Source: Gongronella butleri (taxonomy: Eukaryota > Mucoromycota > Mucoromycetes > Mucorales > Cunninghamellaceae). From it: a DNA stretch of 64,000 nucleotides. The position numbers and the translations under genes are program-made. Positions 45,652-58,034 of the stretch are shown here, in pieces (within the stretch, counting starts at the first letter, position 1; each line of letters begins with the position of its first letter). The stretch lies in contig JAIWZP010000007.1 of NCBI GenBank assembly GCA_025201375.1, forward strand, positions 186,001-250,000, written 5' to 3'. The notes beneath the pieces are model-generated. The model was not told the DNA's origin. It was given only the letters and a program-made list of their open reading frames with translations, and made no database searches.

Positions 45652-46656
45652 TTCCAAATTACAGTAAGTTGTATGGATTGCATGGAATTTTTTTATTTTT
45701 TATTACTGTACTGTACTGTATGCTGTAGTTTATTTTTGTGCGCTGGGGCCGTGGGCTGCAGCCCGCTGAAATGAGCAAATGACCGATGCAAAATGTTCAA
45801 ACCCAAGCTACAGTACGTAGCGCGCTGTAAGTAGTCATCCTATTAGATGCTTTGTTCACCTGTACAGTAGACCTGTTATTGTTATTATCCGCAATGAAAA
45901 TCACAGGTCGAATGGGCGTACAGCATGGGCCGCTGTCGAGCAAGTCGCGATTAAAAGGTTTACCTACAGTATGGCATTGAAAAGGTGGATTTTCTCTGCG
46001 AGGTTTAGCCATCCAACGATGAAAATGGTGTTATTCGAAATAGAGATTGAACAGCTGCTTTCGACTTGTTTGATGTTACTGTAAAGCCCTAAATGGGCAT
46101 GTGTCGTCCTATCATATCGGTTGCCGAGAACATCGAGGTTAATTTTTTTGAATGCTTGAACGGCTTTCACAAGCCGACAACAAGCGTACAAAGCTCACGC
46201 ATCGCGCCTGCTTCGCCGGCATCGGGCAAACAAACGTTCCAGAAATGACGTCTGAAGTCTGAATCTGTTTGATTCGAAAAATGCAAAATTGCAAATTTCA
46301 TGGCAGTCGAAGAAGAATTTGACCAAGACATTGGTACAATGATTATTGTGAAAATGTCGATTTTTGGATTCATCTGCACAACGGCTCAGTCGACCTCTGG
46401 TTTATGAACGTCTCGCTGAAATCTGACGAGCCGACATTGCTTAATACAAACTTTTTCTTTTTTTTTTGGGGGGGGGGTTCCAACCATAATTTTACGATGT
46501 TGAAGACTATATTTGTGAAAAGCTACAGTGCTCAGTAGAAGAAATTGATAGGCACGAGAGTCGGACTTGCTCCTTTGTGTAAATCAGCGCTGGTTTTTTT
46601 TTTTTTTTGTTTCTTTTTCTTGTTGCCGACTTTTTTTTTTTTTTTTTTTTCCCACA
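45652..46656. repeat. Decayed dispersed repeat, copy B, and flanks
   Basis: Between about 45775 and 46410 this matches copy A (23403-24080) in order: GAGCAAATGACCGATGCAAAA, TAGCGCGCTG, AAGTCGCGATTAAA, CTGCTTTCGAC, GGTTGCCGAGAACATC and TCGACCTCTGG. The copies differ by many substitutions and indels, so the insertions are old. Minus-strand open pieces (for example DVLGNRYDRTTHAHLGL) may be remnants of a coding region. The last 100 bp before the kinase gene contain two long T runs. Confidence 0.55.
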
Positions 46657-48223
<1,567 letters not shown>

Positions 48224-48395
48224 CCTTTTTTTTTCGGGGTAGAGACACGCGTCTTTGAAAAAAAAAAGATTTCAATGGACGCGTCGCGAATCGCATAAAA
48301 AGAATTAAAAGGGTGGTGGTGGTGGTGGTGCTTGTGTCCGAGGGAGACTATCAAAGGACAATAAAACAAATCCAGAATCTTTATTATTTTTTCTG
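48224..48395. other. Convergent 3' spacer
   Basis: This is the spacer between convergent stops of the kinase and the transcription-factor gene. It includes a GGT trinucleotide run at 48312-48329 and AATAAAA near 48359. No gene is seen. Confidence 0.45.
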
Positions 48396-50465
48396 TCAAA
48401 AGGCATTGGACGAGGAAAACTTGGTAACATCTTCAAAGACAAACTCCTGGGTATCGTTGCTGCGGTGTGCTGGGACAGATGATACGTTTCTCGGCTGCAG
48501 CTGGCGGTCAAACATCATGAAACTTGGATTCAAATAGCTCTGCACCGGCATAGAAGTATTGTCGCACATTGATGATGAGGTCTGCTCGATGGAAGCCGCA
48601 GACGCCACGTTCAGGACATTCAAATTGCCATCAGTCCACAAAGTTTCGGGTATGGCAGTGCCTTGCGCAGATGTCGCTTGTGGTGGTGCATTGATTTCAG
48701 TGGTCAACACTTGTTCAATCTGATGCACCATGCCGATGCAAATATCATCTTGCCATTTCAGCTCTTCGTATTGGCGCAGCACACGCAATGCCCGCATCAA
48801 ACACAGCTGACATCGACTTGTGATCTCTGGATCGCCAAATTTCATGCAAGAGATGAGCATTTCAATGGTCCGCTTGTGCTCACCGGGCCAGGTTTGGCAG
48901 GGCGCAAATTGGACCAGTGTTCCCCTCACGCGCACGAATTCAATGGACGAATCAACAACGGATAATACGGCCTCGCGTTGCCATGGGTTCAGCGCATACG
49001 GCTTGCCATTCTGTGCATTCAGATCGGCGTCCGTTGGAAAGAACAATCGCATGAGCAAGCTCATATTGGTGCATCGTTCCATGGCCAGCACATAACACAC
49101 TTCCCGAGCAATCAAATCATCTTCGGCGCCAATGGTCGTCAATGTCAATTCCGGGGGGAGCTCGGCTTGCCATTGGCGCATGGTGTCGCGTACATTTTGC
49201 ATCAAGGATATCATTTTTGCGTCGTCCGATGGATCAGCTTGTTCAATTTCTTTTGCTAATCTTCGTCGAAACAGCCACAGCTTTAAAATGTTGTTCCAGC
49301 CAAGCGCACCAAGCGCTTCATCGGGCTCATCCATGCTGCACGGCAGCGGTCGCTGGAGCTGCAAAATCGCGTCATGATCGTCGGACCTCGGGGACAAGAT
49401 GGAATTGGGAATCGTGCCTGATTCCAACAGAAAATGATCGGCATGAAAAAGATACCACCATGTACGATTGGCAAGCTCAGCCTCCACGGTGGTCGGTCGT
49501 TCCACAGGTCGTACACCGAGCATCATCGCCATGCGCACCGCCACTGTATGCCAAAGAGCTTTTTGCTCAGTCGGTATCCGATTCGTCATGTTGCACAATG
49601 TCAATGCATAGCTACCAAGTGGATCAATTAGCGCCCCTCCTTTTTTTTTTTGCCGCAGCATGAAATGATCAATTCTTACACGTGATGCAAATGAGGGTCA
49701 TCAAAGCAATCAGAAAGCGCTTCACGCACCAATTGAGCAAGTTTGAATTGAACAGTGTCTACAATGGCATTGTCACGCGTCTTGAGTAATGCGGCTGGAA
49801 AATGATGAATAAACACATGACGCGCCCAAAATAAACCCAGCGCAAGCACCAAAGGATCCTTGGACGGGTCGCGGAGTTTGCTGTACCAGGGCATCATCAC
49901 CCGCTTGGGAATGACTGAAGAAAGATGATTAACTAGTCAAATTTTACACCACATCTTTTGCAATTCAAGCAATACCTCCATAGTAATGGTTCATGCAGCA
50001 GCAAATGTAATGAACGCAGTCATCGAGAATGGTGGGCAGCACAGCATCAAAGAGGGTCCATGTCGATTGCGGTCTCCATATTCCAGATGCATATAATTCA
50101 CCATGAAAATGCACATAGGGCAACACAGAATGCCGCACTTTGGTGAGAGCCGACGAAGAGGGCGAGGCCGGAGGCATGCCATGAAGGCTGAAGCGCTGAT
50201 CCACTAGCGTTCCAAGAATGTGCATAAAGTGGAACAGAAAATGAGGGTCAAATAGCTTTATAGTGTAGATGCCAGGCTGCGACTCTTCCACCGTCCACTT
50301 GTCGCTCATGGATGCCATTCTTAGGACGTGCAGCGGGTTGCTCAGACTTGTAAGTCGCATAGTGGTCTCAAGCATCTTTCTCTCGTCTTCTCGTCGTATT
50401 CGTGGTCGGCGAGGGTATTTTCCGCGAATAACAAGGCCATTGTGTCGTCCAAGAACAAGCTCCAT
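48396..50465 (-). CDS. Fungal-specific transcription factor domain protein without a zinc cluster
   Basis: Three exons (50465-49976, 49914-49680, 49611-48396) give 646 aa. The central region is the fungal-specific regulatory (middle homology) domain of Zn2Cys6 factors. Recognisable parts are LWHTVAVRMAMMLGVRPVER, ELANRTWWYLFHADHFL and the helical blocks that follow. The expected N-terminal Cys6 cluster is absent. The protein begins MELVLGRHNGLVIRGKYPRR with no cysteine pattern, and the divergent gene starts 177 bp upstream. A missed short upstream exon is possible. Without it the protein could be a co-regulator or a silent remnant. The C-terminus is polar and ends EDVTKFSSSNAF. Confidence 0.8.
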
Positions 50466-50514
50466 GGTGAGAACAAATTGGAAAAAGGAACAAAAAAGCC
50501 AGACTGTGTGGGGA

Positions 50515-50551
<37 letters not shown>

Positions 50552-50642
50552 GGAAAATTCAAAACTCCGTTCTTTTGCCCAATTTTATTTTTTCAATGGG
50601 CGTCGCACTTTTTCTCTTTCACACTTTTTCTCGACATAAAAC
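50466..50642. promoter_or_regulatory. Divergent promoter region with T34 run
   Basis: These 177 bp lie between outward-reading start codons of the transcription-factor gene and the beta-adaptin gene. A T34 run (50517-50550) occupies the middle. Such runs exclude nucleosomes in other fungi, so a shared open promoter is plausible; this is inferred. Confidence 0.5.
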
Positions 50643-53032
50643 ATGTCGGATGCGAAATACTTTCAGAGAGGTATCATGGCATTGTTGGTGTGAATATGCA
50701 ACGAGACTTACACAGTGTCATAGGCAAGACGCAGGAGCTGCGTGCCGAGCTGAATTCCGACAAGCGCGACCCAAAGCACCAGCGAAAAAAGACCGTGATG
50801 AAAAAAATTGTGGCCAACATGACAATGGGAAACGACATGTCGCCTTTATTCCCTGATATCCTCAATGTCATGAACGTGCCTATCTTGGAAATCAAGAAAA
50901 TGGTGTACCTCTATCTCATCAATTACGCGCGTAGCAAACCTGACATGGCGATGATGGCCATTACCATGTTTATCAAGGTAAAAAGGCCAAAATTCCCATT
51001 TTTTTTTCAATGTGGTGTGCCTGATTTTTTTTTTTAAATTGCGCTTTTAGGATGTTGAGGACCCCAATCCCTTGATTCGTGCGTTGGCGATCCGTACAAT
51101 GGGATACATTCAAGTGGAAAAGATTGTTGATTGCTTGATTGAGCCTTTACGACATTGTCTCAAGGATAAAGACCCATACGTGCGAAAAACGGCAGCAATT
51201 TGTGTCGCGAAATTGTACATGTACGACAATGTCTTGGTGGAAAGCGAGCGTTTTATTGACATGCTTCGCGACCTTTTGAGTGATCCTAATCCTACGGTAA
51301 TACACAATCCACATATGCAGTACGAGAAATACTCATTCATTCACGACGTGATCTAGGTCATCGCCAATGCAGTGGTTGCTCTCACTGAAATCTCGGAACG
51401 ATCTGAAAATATTCAATTGAAATTGAATCACAGCATTGCAAGCAAGCTGGCGGCTGCCTTGAATGAATGCTCAGAGTATGTATTCCGCTTTGTATTGTCG
51501 CTGCTGTGTGCTCATTTTTTTTCCTTGTTTCGCAGGTGGGGCCAGACTTATATTTTGGAAGCCCTGATGTATTATGTCCCACAAGAACAAGGCGATGCTG
51601 AAATGCTGGCGGAGCGCATTGCCCCACGACTGCAACATGCCAATTCGGCTGTTGTTTTGACATGCGTCAAAGTCATGATGTATCTGATGAATTACATGAA
51701 AAACGAGAACGATATCGTCTCGTTTTGCCGTAAACTCAGCCCTCCACTTGGTAAAATACGCTCTTTTTTTCCCCGCATGCATGTGAAATCTCGATCAAAA
51801 CTCACGCGTGTTTCCTTTTTTTAATTTTCCTAGTCACCCTGCTATCCAATGGCCCCGAGGTTCAATATGTGGCATTGCGAAATATCCTGCTTGTGATTCA
51901 GCGGCGCCCCGAGGTGTTGCGAAACGATATAAAGGTGTTCTTTTGCAAATACAATGATCCAATCTATGTCAAGCTCGCCAAACTGGAAATCATCTTTCGA
52001 CTGGCCAGCAGCAACAATGTGGATCAAGTGTTGAGCGAGCTAAAGGAATATGCAACGGAAGTCGACGTTGATTTTGTACGCAAAGCGGTGCGGTCCATTG
52101 GACGACTTGCTGTCAAGATCGAATTGGCCGCCGAGCGTTGCATCAAGACACTCTTGGACCTCATCCACACAAAGGTCAACTATGTGGTGCAGGAAGCAAT
52201 TGTCGTCATTCGCGACATCTTCCGGAAATACCCAAACAAGTACGAAAGCATCATAGGCACTCTCTGCGAGAATTTGGACAACTTGGACGAACCTGAAGCC
52301 AAATCCGCCATGATCTGGATTATTGGCCAATACGCTGACCGCATTGAAAACGCTGACGAGCTCTTGGATGACTTTTTGTACACGTTTTTGGATGAACCTG
52401 CAGAGGTCCAGCTTGCGCTTTTGACCGCAACCGTGAAACTATTCATAAAACGCCCCACTGCCGGCCAAGACCTGGTGCCAAAGGTTCTAAAGTGGGCAAC
52501 CGAAGAAACAGACAACCCGGACTTGCGCGATCGTGGCTACATTTATTGGCGCTTGCTCTCTACGGACCCAACCAGTGCAAAGGTAACTTTTTAAAAAAAA
52601 GAGAAACATATTTCTTTTTCTTGTACTGACATCTTTTGCTAGGCAATCGTGTTATCCGACAAGCCGTCCATCTCTACAGAAAGTGATAATCTTGATTTTA
52701 ACTTCTTGGATGAGCTGTTGCTGCACATCTCCAGCCTGGCATCCGTGTATCACAAGAGCCCAACGACCTTCATTCATCATTACAAGCCGCGGTTCTTGCT
52801 GCCTTCCCCAGTGCTTCAAACACCCAATCAAATTCACGAAACCTCTTCGTCTTTCGCCTCGGACCAACTGCAACAGCAATTTGCATCCAACGACAGCACT
52901 AGTGTCACCGTGAATCGCCTTTCCTTCAATGGCGCCATCCAATCTTCAAATCCATATGCTGCCGATGTCATCCAGCCTGCCACTACAAGCGCAACAAACG
53001 GCGGAAATGTTGATTTGCTTCTCGATTTGTGA
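50643..53032 (+). CDS. APL2: AP-1 complex beta-adaptin, without appendage domain
   Basis: Seven exons (50643-50670, 50724-50977, 51051-51296, 51357-51475, 51536-51750, 51834-52582, 52643-53032) give 666 aa. Beta-adaptin is the clathrin-binding large subunit of the AP-1 adaptor at trans-Golgi and endosomes. The trunk is well conserved: [26 protein letters not shown]-type sequence ([20 protein letters not shown]), [20 protein letters not shown] and [11 protein letters not shown]. After the trunk comes a hinge of about 110 residues, ending [16 protein letters not shown] is a clathrin-box motif. The C-terminal ear of animal beta-adaptins is missing, which also occurs in some fungi. AP-1 versus AP-2 is not fully separable by eye. 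Confidence 0.9.
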
Positions 53033-53189
53033 AAAATAAAACGCTGAGTGGCGCCTCGCCGCCATCACTTTAGATTAAAATAATTTGCAAACACCTTGTC
53101 GAGACAGAGAAAGTCTGAATAAACCAATCAATCAGCAACAAAAAAATAAAAATAAAAATGAAAAAAAACGAGTAATCCTCAAAAAAGAC
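53033..53189. other. Spacer between APL2 and tRNA-Ala
   Basis: This AT-rich spacer includes the probable polyadenylation word AATAAA just after the APL2 stop and A-rich tracts near 53140-53170. On the minus strand the A-rich sequence gives a T run just after the tRNA 3' end, fitting RNA polymerase III termination. Confidence 0.45.
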
Positions 53190-53261
53190 TGGACCCGGAG
53201 GGAATCGAACCCCCGATATTCTGCATGCAAAGCAGACGCCATACCCCTAGACCACAGGCCC
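53190..53261 (-). tRNA. tRNA-Ala (anticodon TGC)
   Basis: The 72-nt minus-strand sequence starts GGGCCTG and ends CGGGTCCA. The 7-bp acceptor stem includes G3:U70, the alanine identity pair. The anticodon stem TCTGC/GCAGA closes the loop TTTGCAT, giving anticodon TGC. The T arm contains GGTTCGATTCC, which also serves as B box, and TGGTCTAGGGG fits an A box. There is no intron. CCA is not encoded. Confidence 0.93.
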
Positions 53262-53324
53262 CGAATTGATTTTGAACGATTTTAGAATTCCTTAAGTCAA
53301 TTCAACAATTTTTTACCTGCTGCT

Positions 53325-55490
53325 CATCTGGGGGAAAAGGGAAAATCGACGGCAATCCGGCGCGTCGTCACGTGGGCTGTGTCGACGGTAAATAGACGGA
53401 ATCCGACGCTCGGCGGAGTTCGACGGCTCGTTTTGTAAAATCTCGACGGATGCTAGACGCTGATCGGCGCACGGCGCCGTTCGACGGAAATGGGCACCAA
53501 TTCGTCGCATGCTCGACGGTGTTCGTCACATTTGCTTTTTTTTTTATGTATTGCAATACAGGAAGACCTTTGTGAATCGCTCACTTCATTTTTCATACAT
53601 CTTTCGCATTTTCTCTGTTTTTCTTTCAATCTATCTATCTTTTTTTATATAAATCGCATTCAAGCTTTCTCGATTTGCAAAGCGTCTTTTATTGTCACCG
53701 CAGCCTTTTTTTTTTACTGCTTTTTTTTTAACTTGTCGCAAGAGCTGTCTTTTTTAATTTTATGATAACAACTTCACGTTGTGTTTTTTTAATACCCGCT
53801 TCTTACGCGCCCCAACTTTGAAACAAAACACGCCAGGGGCACTCATTTCGTTTCATTTTTCTTTTCTTTTTCTTTTTCTTTTTTTTTCTTTCCATCCCTT
53901 CATCCACACTTCTCTATATCTTTATTTTTATTGTCAGTGGCAATGCTATGACGCCTTCACCTTCAACTTGCACGCGCTTCAGCAAGATATGCGAATAGAT
54001 TTTTTAGACTAGAAGTATGCTTACGACTGTGTGAGCAATTGGCGTCCCAAAGCCAGCAGCCACTCGCTCCAGCTTGACAAGACGTGAGGACTTGCTTTGT
54101 ACCAACGAATAAAGGCAAACCAATGCACTTTTTGCTCGCTGGGTGTTCCAAAAACCACGTCGTGGTGCTCTCCCTGTAAAAAAAAAAAAAAAAGGAATCA
54201 GTCATCGACCTTTTTCATCGCTCTTTGTCATTTTTTCACGTTGCCTTTGCAGAGCTGGACGACCTCGAGATCTCTGTGCAATGCCGTGTAGAAATCCACG
54301 GCGCCTGGTGCCCAATTGACGTCATTGAGCGATCCTTGTCTGCCAAATCAATGAAAGTGCAAGCCGCGCCAAGAACTTCGCTTCCTGTGGCGGTAATAAC
54401 AAGGCCATGAACACGTACACGTCTTTGTAAGGTTCATTTCCGACATGTGCGCCAATTGCAAAGGTAAAAAAAAAAAAAAGCACATTAACATTACGAGCAA
54501 CAGACAATAGGGAAAGACGCCAAAAAAAAAAAAAACTACAACTCACCAGAAGCCTCATTGTCTCGTTCTATTTCTTCAAGTAGGTCCACTTGTTGATCGC
54601 CATTGAAGAGATCATCATCGGGATTGTCAAGCAACAATTGTTCCTCCAGCTGCTCGGCTAGGGTCAATTGGCTGCGATCATCCTCCTTGTACTCCAAGCC
54701 AGCGTCATGCTAATTGTCATCTTGGTCGTCGATGTCCATGGCGTCTGCAATCAAGGCAATATAAGTCAACTTTTTTTTTTTATTATTTACCAAAAGAATC
54801 GTCAACGAGATGGTCATCCGCAATTTTTTCGTTGCAGGTCCATTGGCGTTGCCTATATCTTGGGTAAGTCCTTCGTTTCAACTTCTTGCTTTTTTTCTCA
54901 TCCAATCTCATCTCGTTTAGGAATATATGCCCTTGGATCTGTCTGCCCTGTTACGACGGAAGCGCGTGGGTCGCGATACTTTTCTCGAACCATGTGGACC
55001 CTCGCTACACAACGAGCAAATGCAACCGACCTGTTCATCAATGGCTGCTTTGCGTCTTCTCTTTTAAAAAAAACGCATTGCTGAGGTAATGCTTTGCAAA
55101 AAAAAAAGTATCATACCCGCCGTTTCGCGTACTGCAGCATAGAATCATCCAATAGCAAATAAAAAACGCGTGCATGAACCATATTATAAGCCAATCAGAT
55201 ATTATATGTGGGCCTGAAGAGCCAATGGTATGGGCAAAAATAATAGTAAATCGTCGCAAAAACGACGCATCGATTTGGAATGGATCGACGCCATCGGTCG
55301 CCGTCGAGAAAAGCGACGCCAATCCGCGGGTAATGAATCGATGTTGCAACGCGCCGTCGATCACCGTCGAGAAAATCGTCGGATTGCCGTCCAATTGCAA
55401 AATCCGACGCGCCGATTGCCGCCCATTTTGTGAGTTTCCCCCGGTGGCTCGCTCATCAGCGCTGCTGCTGCTGCTCACCGGATAGAGCTC
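53325..55490. mobile_element. Candidate DNA transposon with CGACGG-rich inverted ends
   Basis: The blocks at about 53330-53530 and 55240-55480 are similar to each other in opposite orientation. Both read, from outside inward, a GCTCATC-type word, GGGGGAAA, then GCGGCAATC or GACGGCAATC and GGCGCGTCG. Both then have several CGACGG words at irregular spacing. Repeated short motifs near inverted ends are usual binding sites for a transposase. Between them lies a broken minus-strand gene (next entry). The outermost limits and target duplication could not be fixed. The tRNA-Ala lies 64 bp to the left. Confidence 0.6.
54021..55075 (-). pseudogene. Broken gene inside the CGACGG-flanked unit (possible transposase remnant)
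   Basis: Splice-bounded coding pieces can be read on the minus strand. The first, near 55060-54920, contains CICSLCSEGPHGSRKVSRPT, with a Cys-x2-Cys. Others are QWTCNEKIADDHLVDDSF near 54840, DDRSQLTLAEQLEEQLLLDN near 54640, DVNWAPGAVDFYTALHRDLE near 54290, and a terminal exon 54173-54021 containing EQKVHWFAFIRWYKASPHVL. An in-frame TAG lies near 54712, and one central join has no convincing acceptor. The Cys pair followed by an acidic linker recalls large fungal transposon proteins, but I cannot name the family. It may be an internally deleted element. Confidence 0.5.
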
Positions 55491-55668
55491 AAATTGCACG
55501 TATCTCGCAGGGAATTATTGTTTGATCATATTGCGCGATCATGCGTTTCGCTAGAGATGAAATTGCTTAATCGGATGACAATTCATGATTTTTTATTTTT
55601 GACAATGAATATTCATGTACATACTAAATGGGGGAATAGGTATGAGGGTGTTGTGGAGGAGTGGAGCA
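55491..55668. other. Spacer left of the HNH-family gene
   Basis: This AT-rich spacer holds the 3' flank of the HNH gene on the minus strand (candidate AATAAAA-type words are absent; ATGAATATT is present). Nothing else is recognisable. Confidence 0.35.
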
Positions 55669-58034
55669 TTACATGACAAGCTGAATGCAAATTTTGTTTC
55701 GCGTCTTGCCTTTCCATTTCATGAAGACGCGCATGGGGGGTCGCGTCAAGGTTGCGACGTGATTGATATTTTTTGGGAGATGTTTTTTCAATGTGCCAAC
55801 TTGCACGTTTAGAGAAGCAGCCGCATTCGGACCGCCAAAGACAATTTCGGCAGGCTGCTCATTATCTGTTGGGTCCCAAATCTTGTATTGGCGGGCTCGG
55901 GGTGGCGTGAGTTCGGTGATGTCGCCTTTATATAATGGCTCGTACTTTTCAGGGACAAAAAAAAAGAACAAAAAAGATGGTGAGATGGCAGCCAGGGTTG
56001 TATCCAAGTTGATGAAAAGTTACCTCTTTGTTCAATCGCAAAACGACAAGAATGGGCCGCACGACGTTGCGCCACGTGGCTTTCTTGATGACTTTGTACG
56101 TCTGGTCTGCGCGCAATTGAACCTGGCGACGACCGACCGCCTCAGACATGTCGACGTTGCTGTCGTAATTGCTGAAGATGTTGGGCTCGCGAGGGTCAAT
56201 CACTCGGAATTTTGAACCTGTCGCCGCAACCGTGTTTTGGCGGACCGTCTTGAATTCCAGATTTTGCAGACGATTGTTGCCTTTGTTTTCATCAAGGTGG
56301 TCCAAGACGAGACCTTCGGCTGTTAATCGCATGCATCGTTCGTACGTGGTTTCTTCTTCTAAAATTTTAAAGAGGTAGGATGAGACACCATCCTGGGCAC
56401 GCGTCGCGAGCTCGCTTTTCGTCGGACTTACTTGGAGATGCGGGAACAATACTGTCATCATTGCCATTTCCGCTGGCAGATTCGTCAAATTGGCGCTTTT
56501 CGTCGTAGTCGTCGTCAAATTCATATTGTTCGCGATTTTCGACATTTTCGTCGTCGTTATCAGCGCACTCCGAAATGGACATTGCAGATCGCACGCTTGC
56601 ATCGTCGTCCACAGACATGGTCATTGCACGTCGCACGGTCGTGTTGTCGTCGACGGACATGTCCATTGCAGATTGCACGCTCGCGTCGTCGTCGATGGAC
56701 ATGGCCATAGGAGATTGTGGGGATGTGTACGCGAAAGAATTGGTGTTCATGAGCGACGAGGGTGCCTGGGAGCGAGAAGGCGATGAGGATGCCTTGTAAA
56801 CAGGGATGAAGAAACGCATTGCCATCATTCGATGAACAGGGATGGTTTTGACCTCGCCGACGCGAGTCTTGAGTCTCGTGACAAAATAGTTGCCTTGGCG
56901 GTCAAGAGTACGCTTGATGAGTCGCTTGGACACGGAGTGCCGTTGGTTGCCGGAAACTGACAAGTCATATTCACCAAAGTCATCTTGTCCAAGCTGGCCA
57001 ATATTAAACCAAGAATTTTCATCCTTGTCAAGGGGGTCCAAGGGTGGCTCGTATGACTTTTTGTCGATAATGGCATATCGCGGGGCTCCTGGTGCACGCG
57101 GCTTCACCAAGTTGTCGTACTTGGAGAGGGCTTGCAAATTGTCGATGGCATTGTTGCTGGGATCTGAGTCCGTGTGGTCAATTTCCAAGCTGCGGTCGAA
57201 ATCAGGACAAAAGGCTGCATAGACAACGCGGTTCGAGAAGCGTTTGACGGGTTTTCGGTCAATCTTGCTGAAGAAGTGCACACTTTTGCAACCAAAGTCA
57301 TCTGTGTATTGCGTGAGCTCGGTCATGGATGTAGACGTCAAAATGGCACCATCTGAGCGGACAATGTAATGATCCTCGATCTGAGCTTCAGGCTCGTTAT
57401 ATGGTACGTGCCAAAACTCTTTGTTATTGTCCTAAAAAAAAAGAAGTGAGCAGGCGAATTTCACTTTTTTAGTGAATGAAGAGCACGTACATTTAGCCAT
57501 TGAATGTATGCCTTGCGCATCTCGGCCCTACTGACTATCAAAAGATTGGCTGCGGCGGAATTTTGGCTGTTGAGGTCCTTGAGCACGATGATGTAGTCAC
57601 TATAGCTGTCTTTGATACCAAAAAAAAGTACACGCAACGGCCTTGGTGTTCTGTACATTGCAGCTGGTACTATTGGGGCCATAGAGCGTGACGAAACCAA
57701 CGGGATTTTCGCGCGTTTTCAATCCGGTCATAATTGTCTCGCGCTTGCTCATCTGACCTTGCTTGCCAAACTGACCTTTTTTGAGCACATGAATGGTGCC
57801 ATCCAATGCGACCCATGGTTTGCTCATTGTTTCAAAGTCCTCGACTGCTGCATCAACATACTCCAGCGGCCCTTAAAAAAACGCGTCAAAATGCTTGAAA
57901 CAGCGCCTTATTATTATTGTTATTTTTTGCTGAATCATACTAATGGCAGGGCCAGGCAAGATGGGTAATCCGAGTGTCTGTGTCTCTTTCAGCGCGCAAA
58001 GCCGCGCTGCATGTGGTGCCGGAAGATGTGGCAT
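55669..58034 (-). CDS. Dual-HNH protein with possible NUMOD-like C-terminus, locus 1 (most complete copy)
   Basis: Exons: 58034-57941, 57871 to about 57622, about 57621-57491, 57431-56432, 56358-56024, 55944-55669. The main exon contains HNH motif 1, AFCPDFDRSLEIDHTDSDPS followed by NNAIDNLQALSKYDNLVK. A repetitive Asp/Ser/Met segment follows, with four units like AMSMSVDDDASVRSAM. The next exon has a second HNH-like motif, EGLVLDHLDENKGNNRLQNL followed by EFKTVRQNT. The last exon includes FGGPNAAASLNVQVGTLKKH, reminiscent of the NUMOD1 DNA-binding motif of homing endonucleases. The N-terminal part (TLYGPNSTSCN) is unknown. Around a T8 run at 57622-57629 the frame shifts by one base. An unusual 34-nt intron or an error could explain it. 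If bridged, the protein is about 690 aa. Activity is untested inference. Confidence 0.68.

Noticed and set aside
53313..53510. Arg-rich minus-strand frame (65 codons) near the tRNA
   Set aside because: It arises from the CGACGG motif array at the end of the transposon-like unit and is not a gene.
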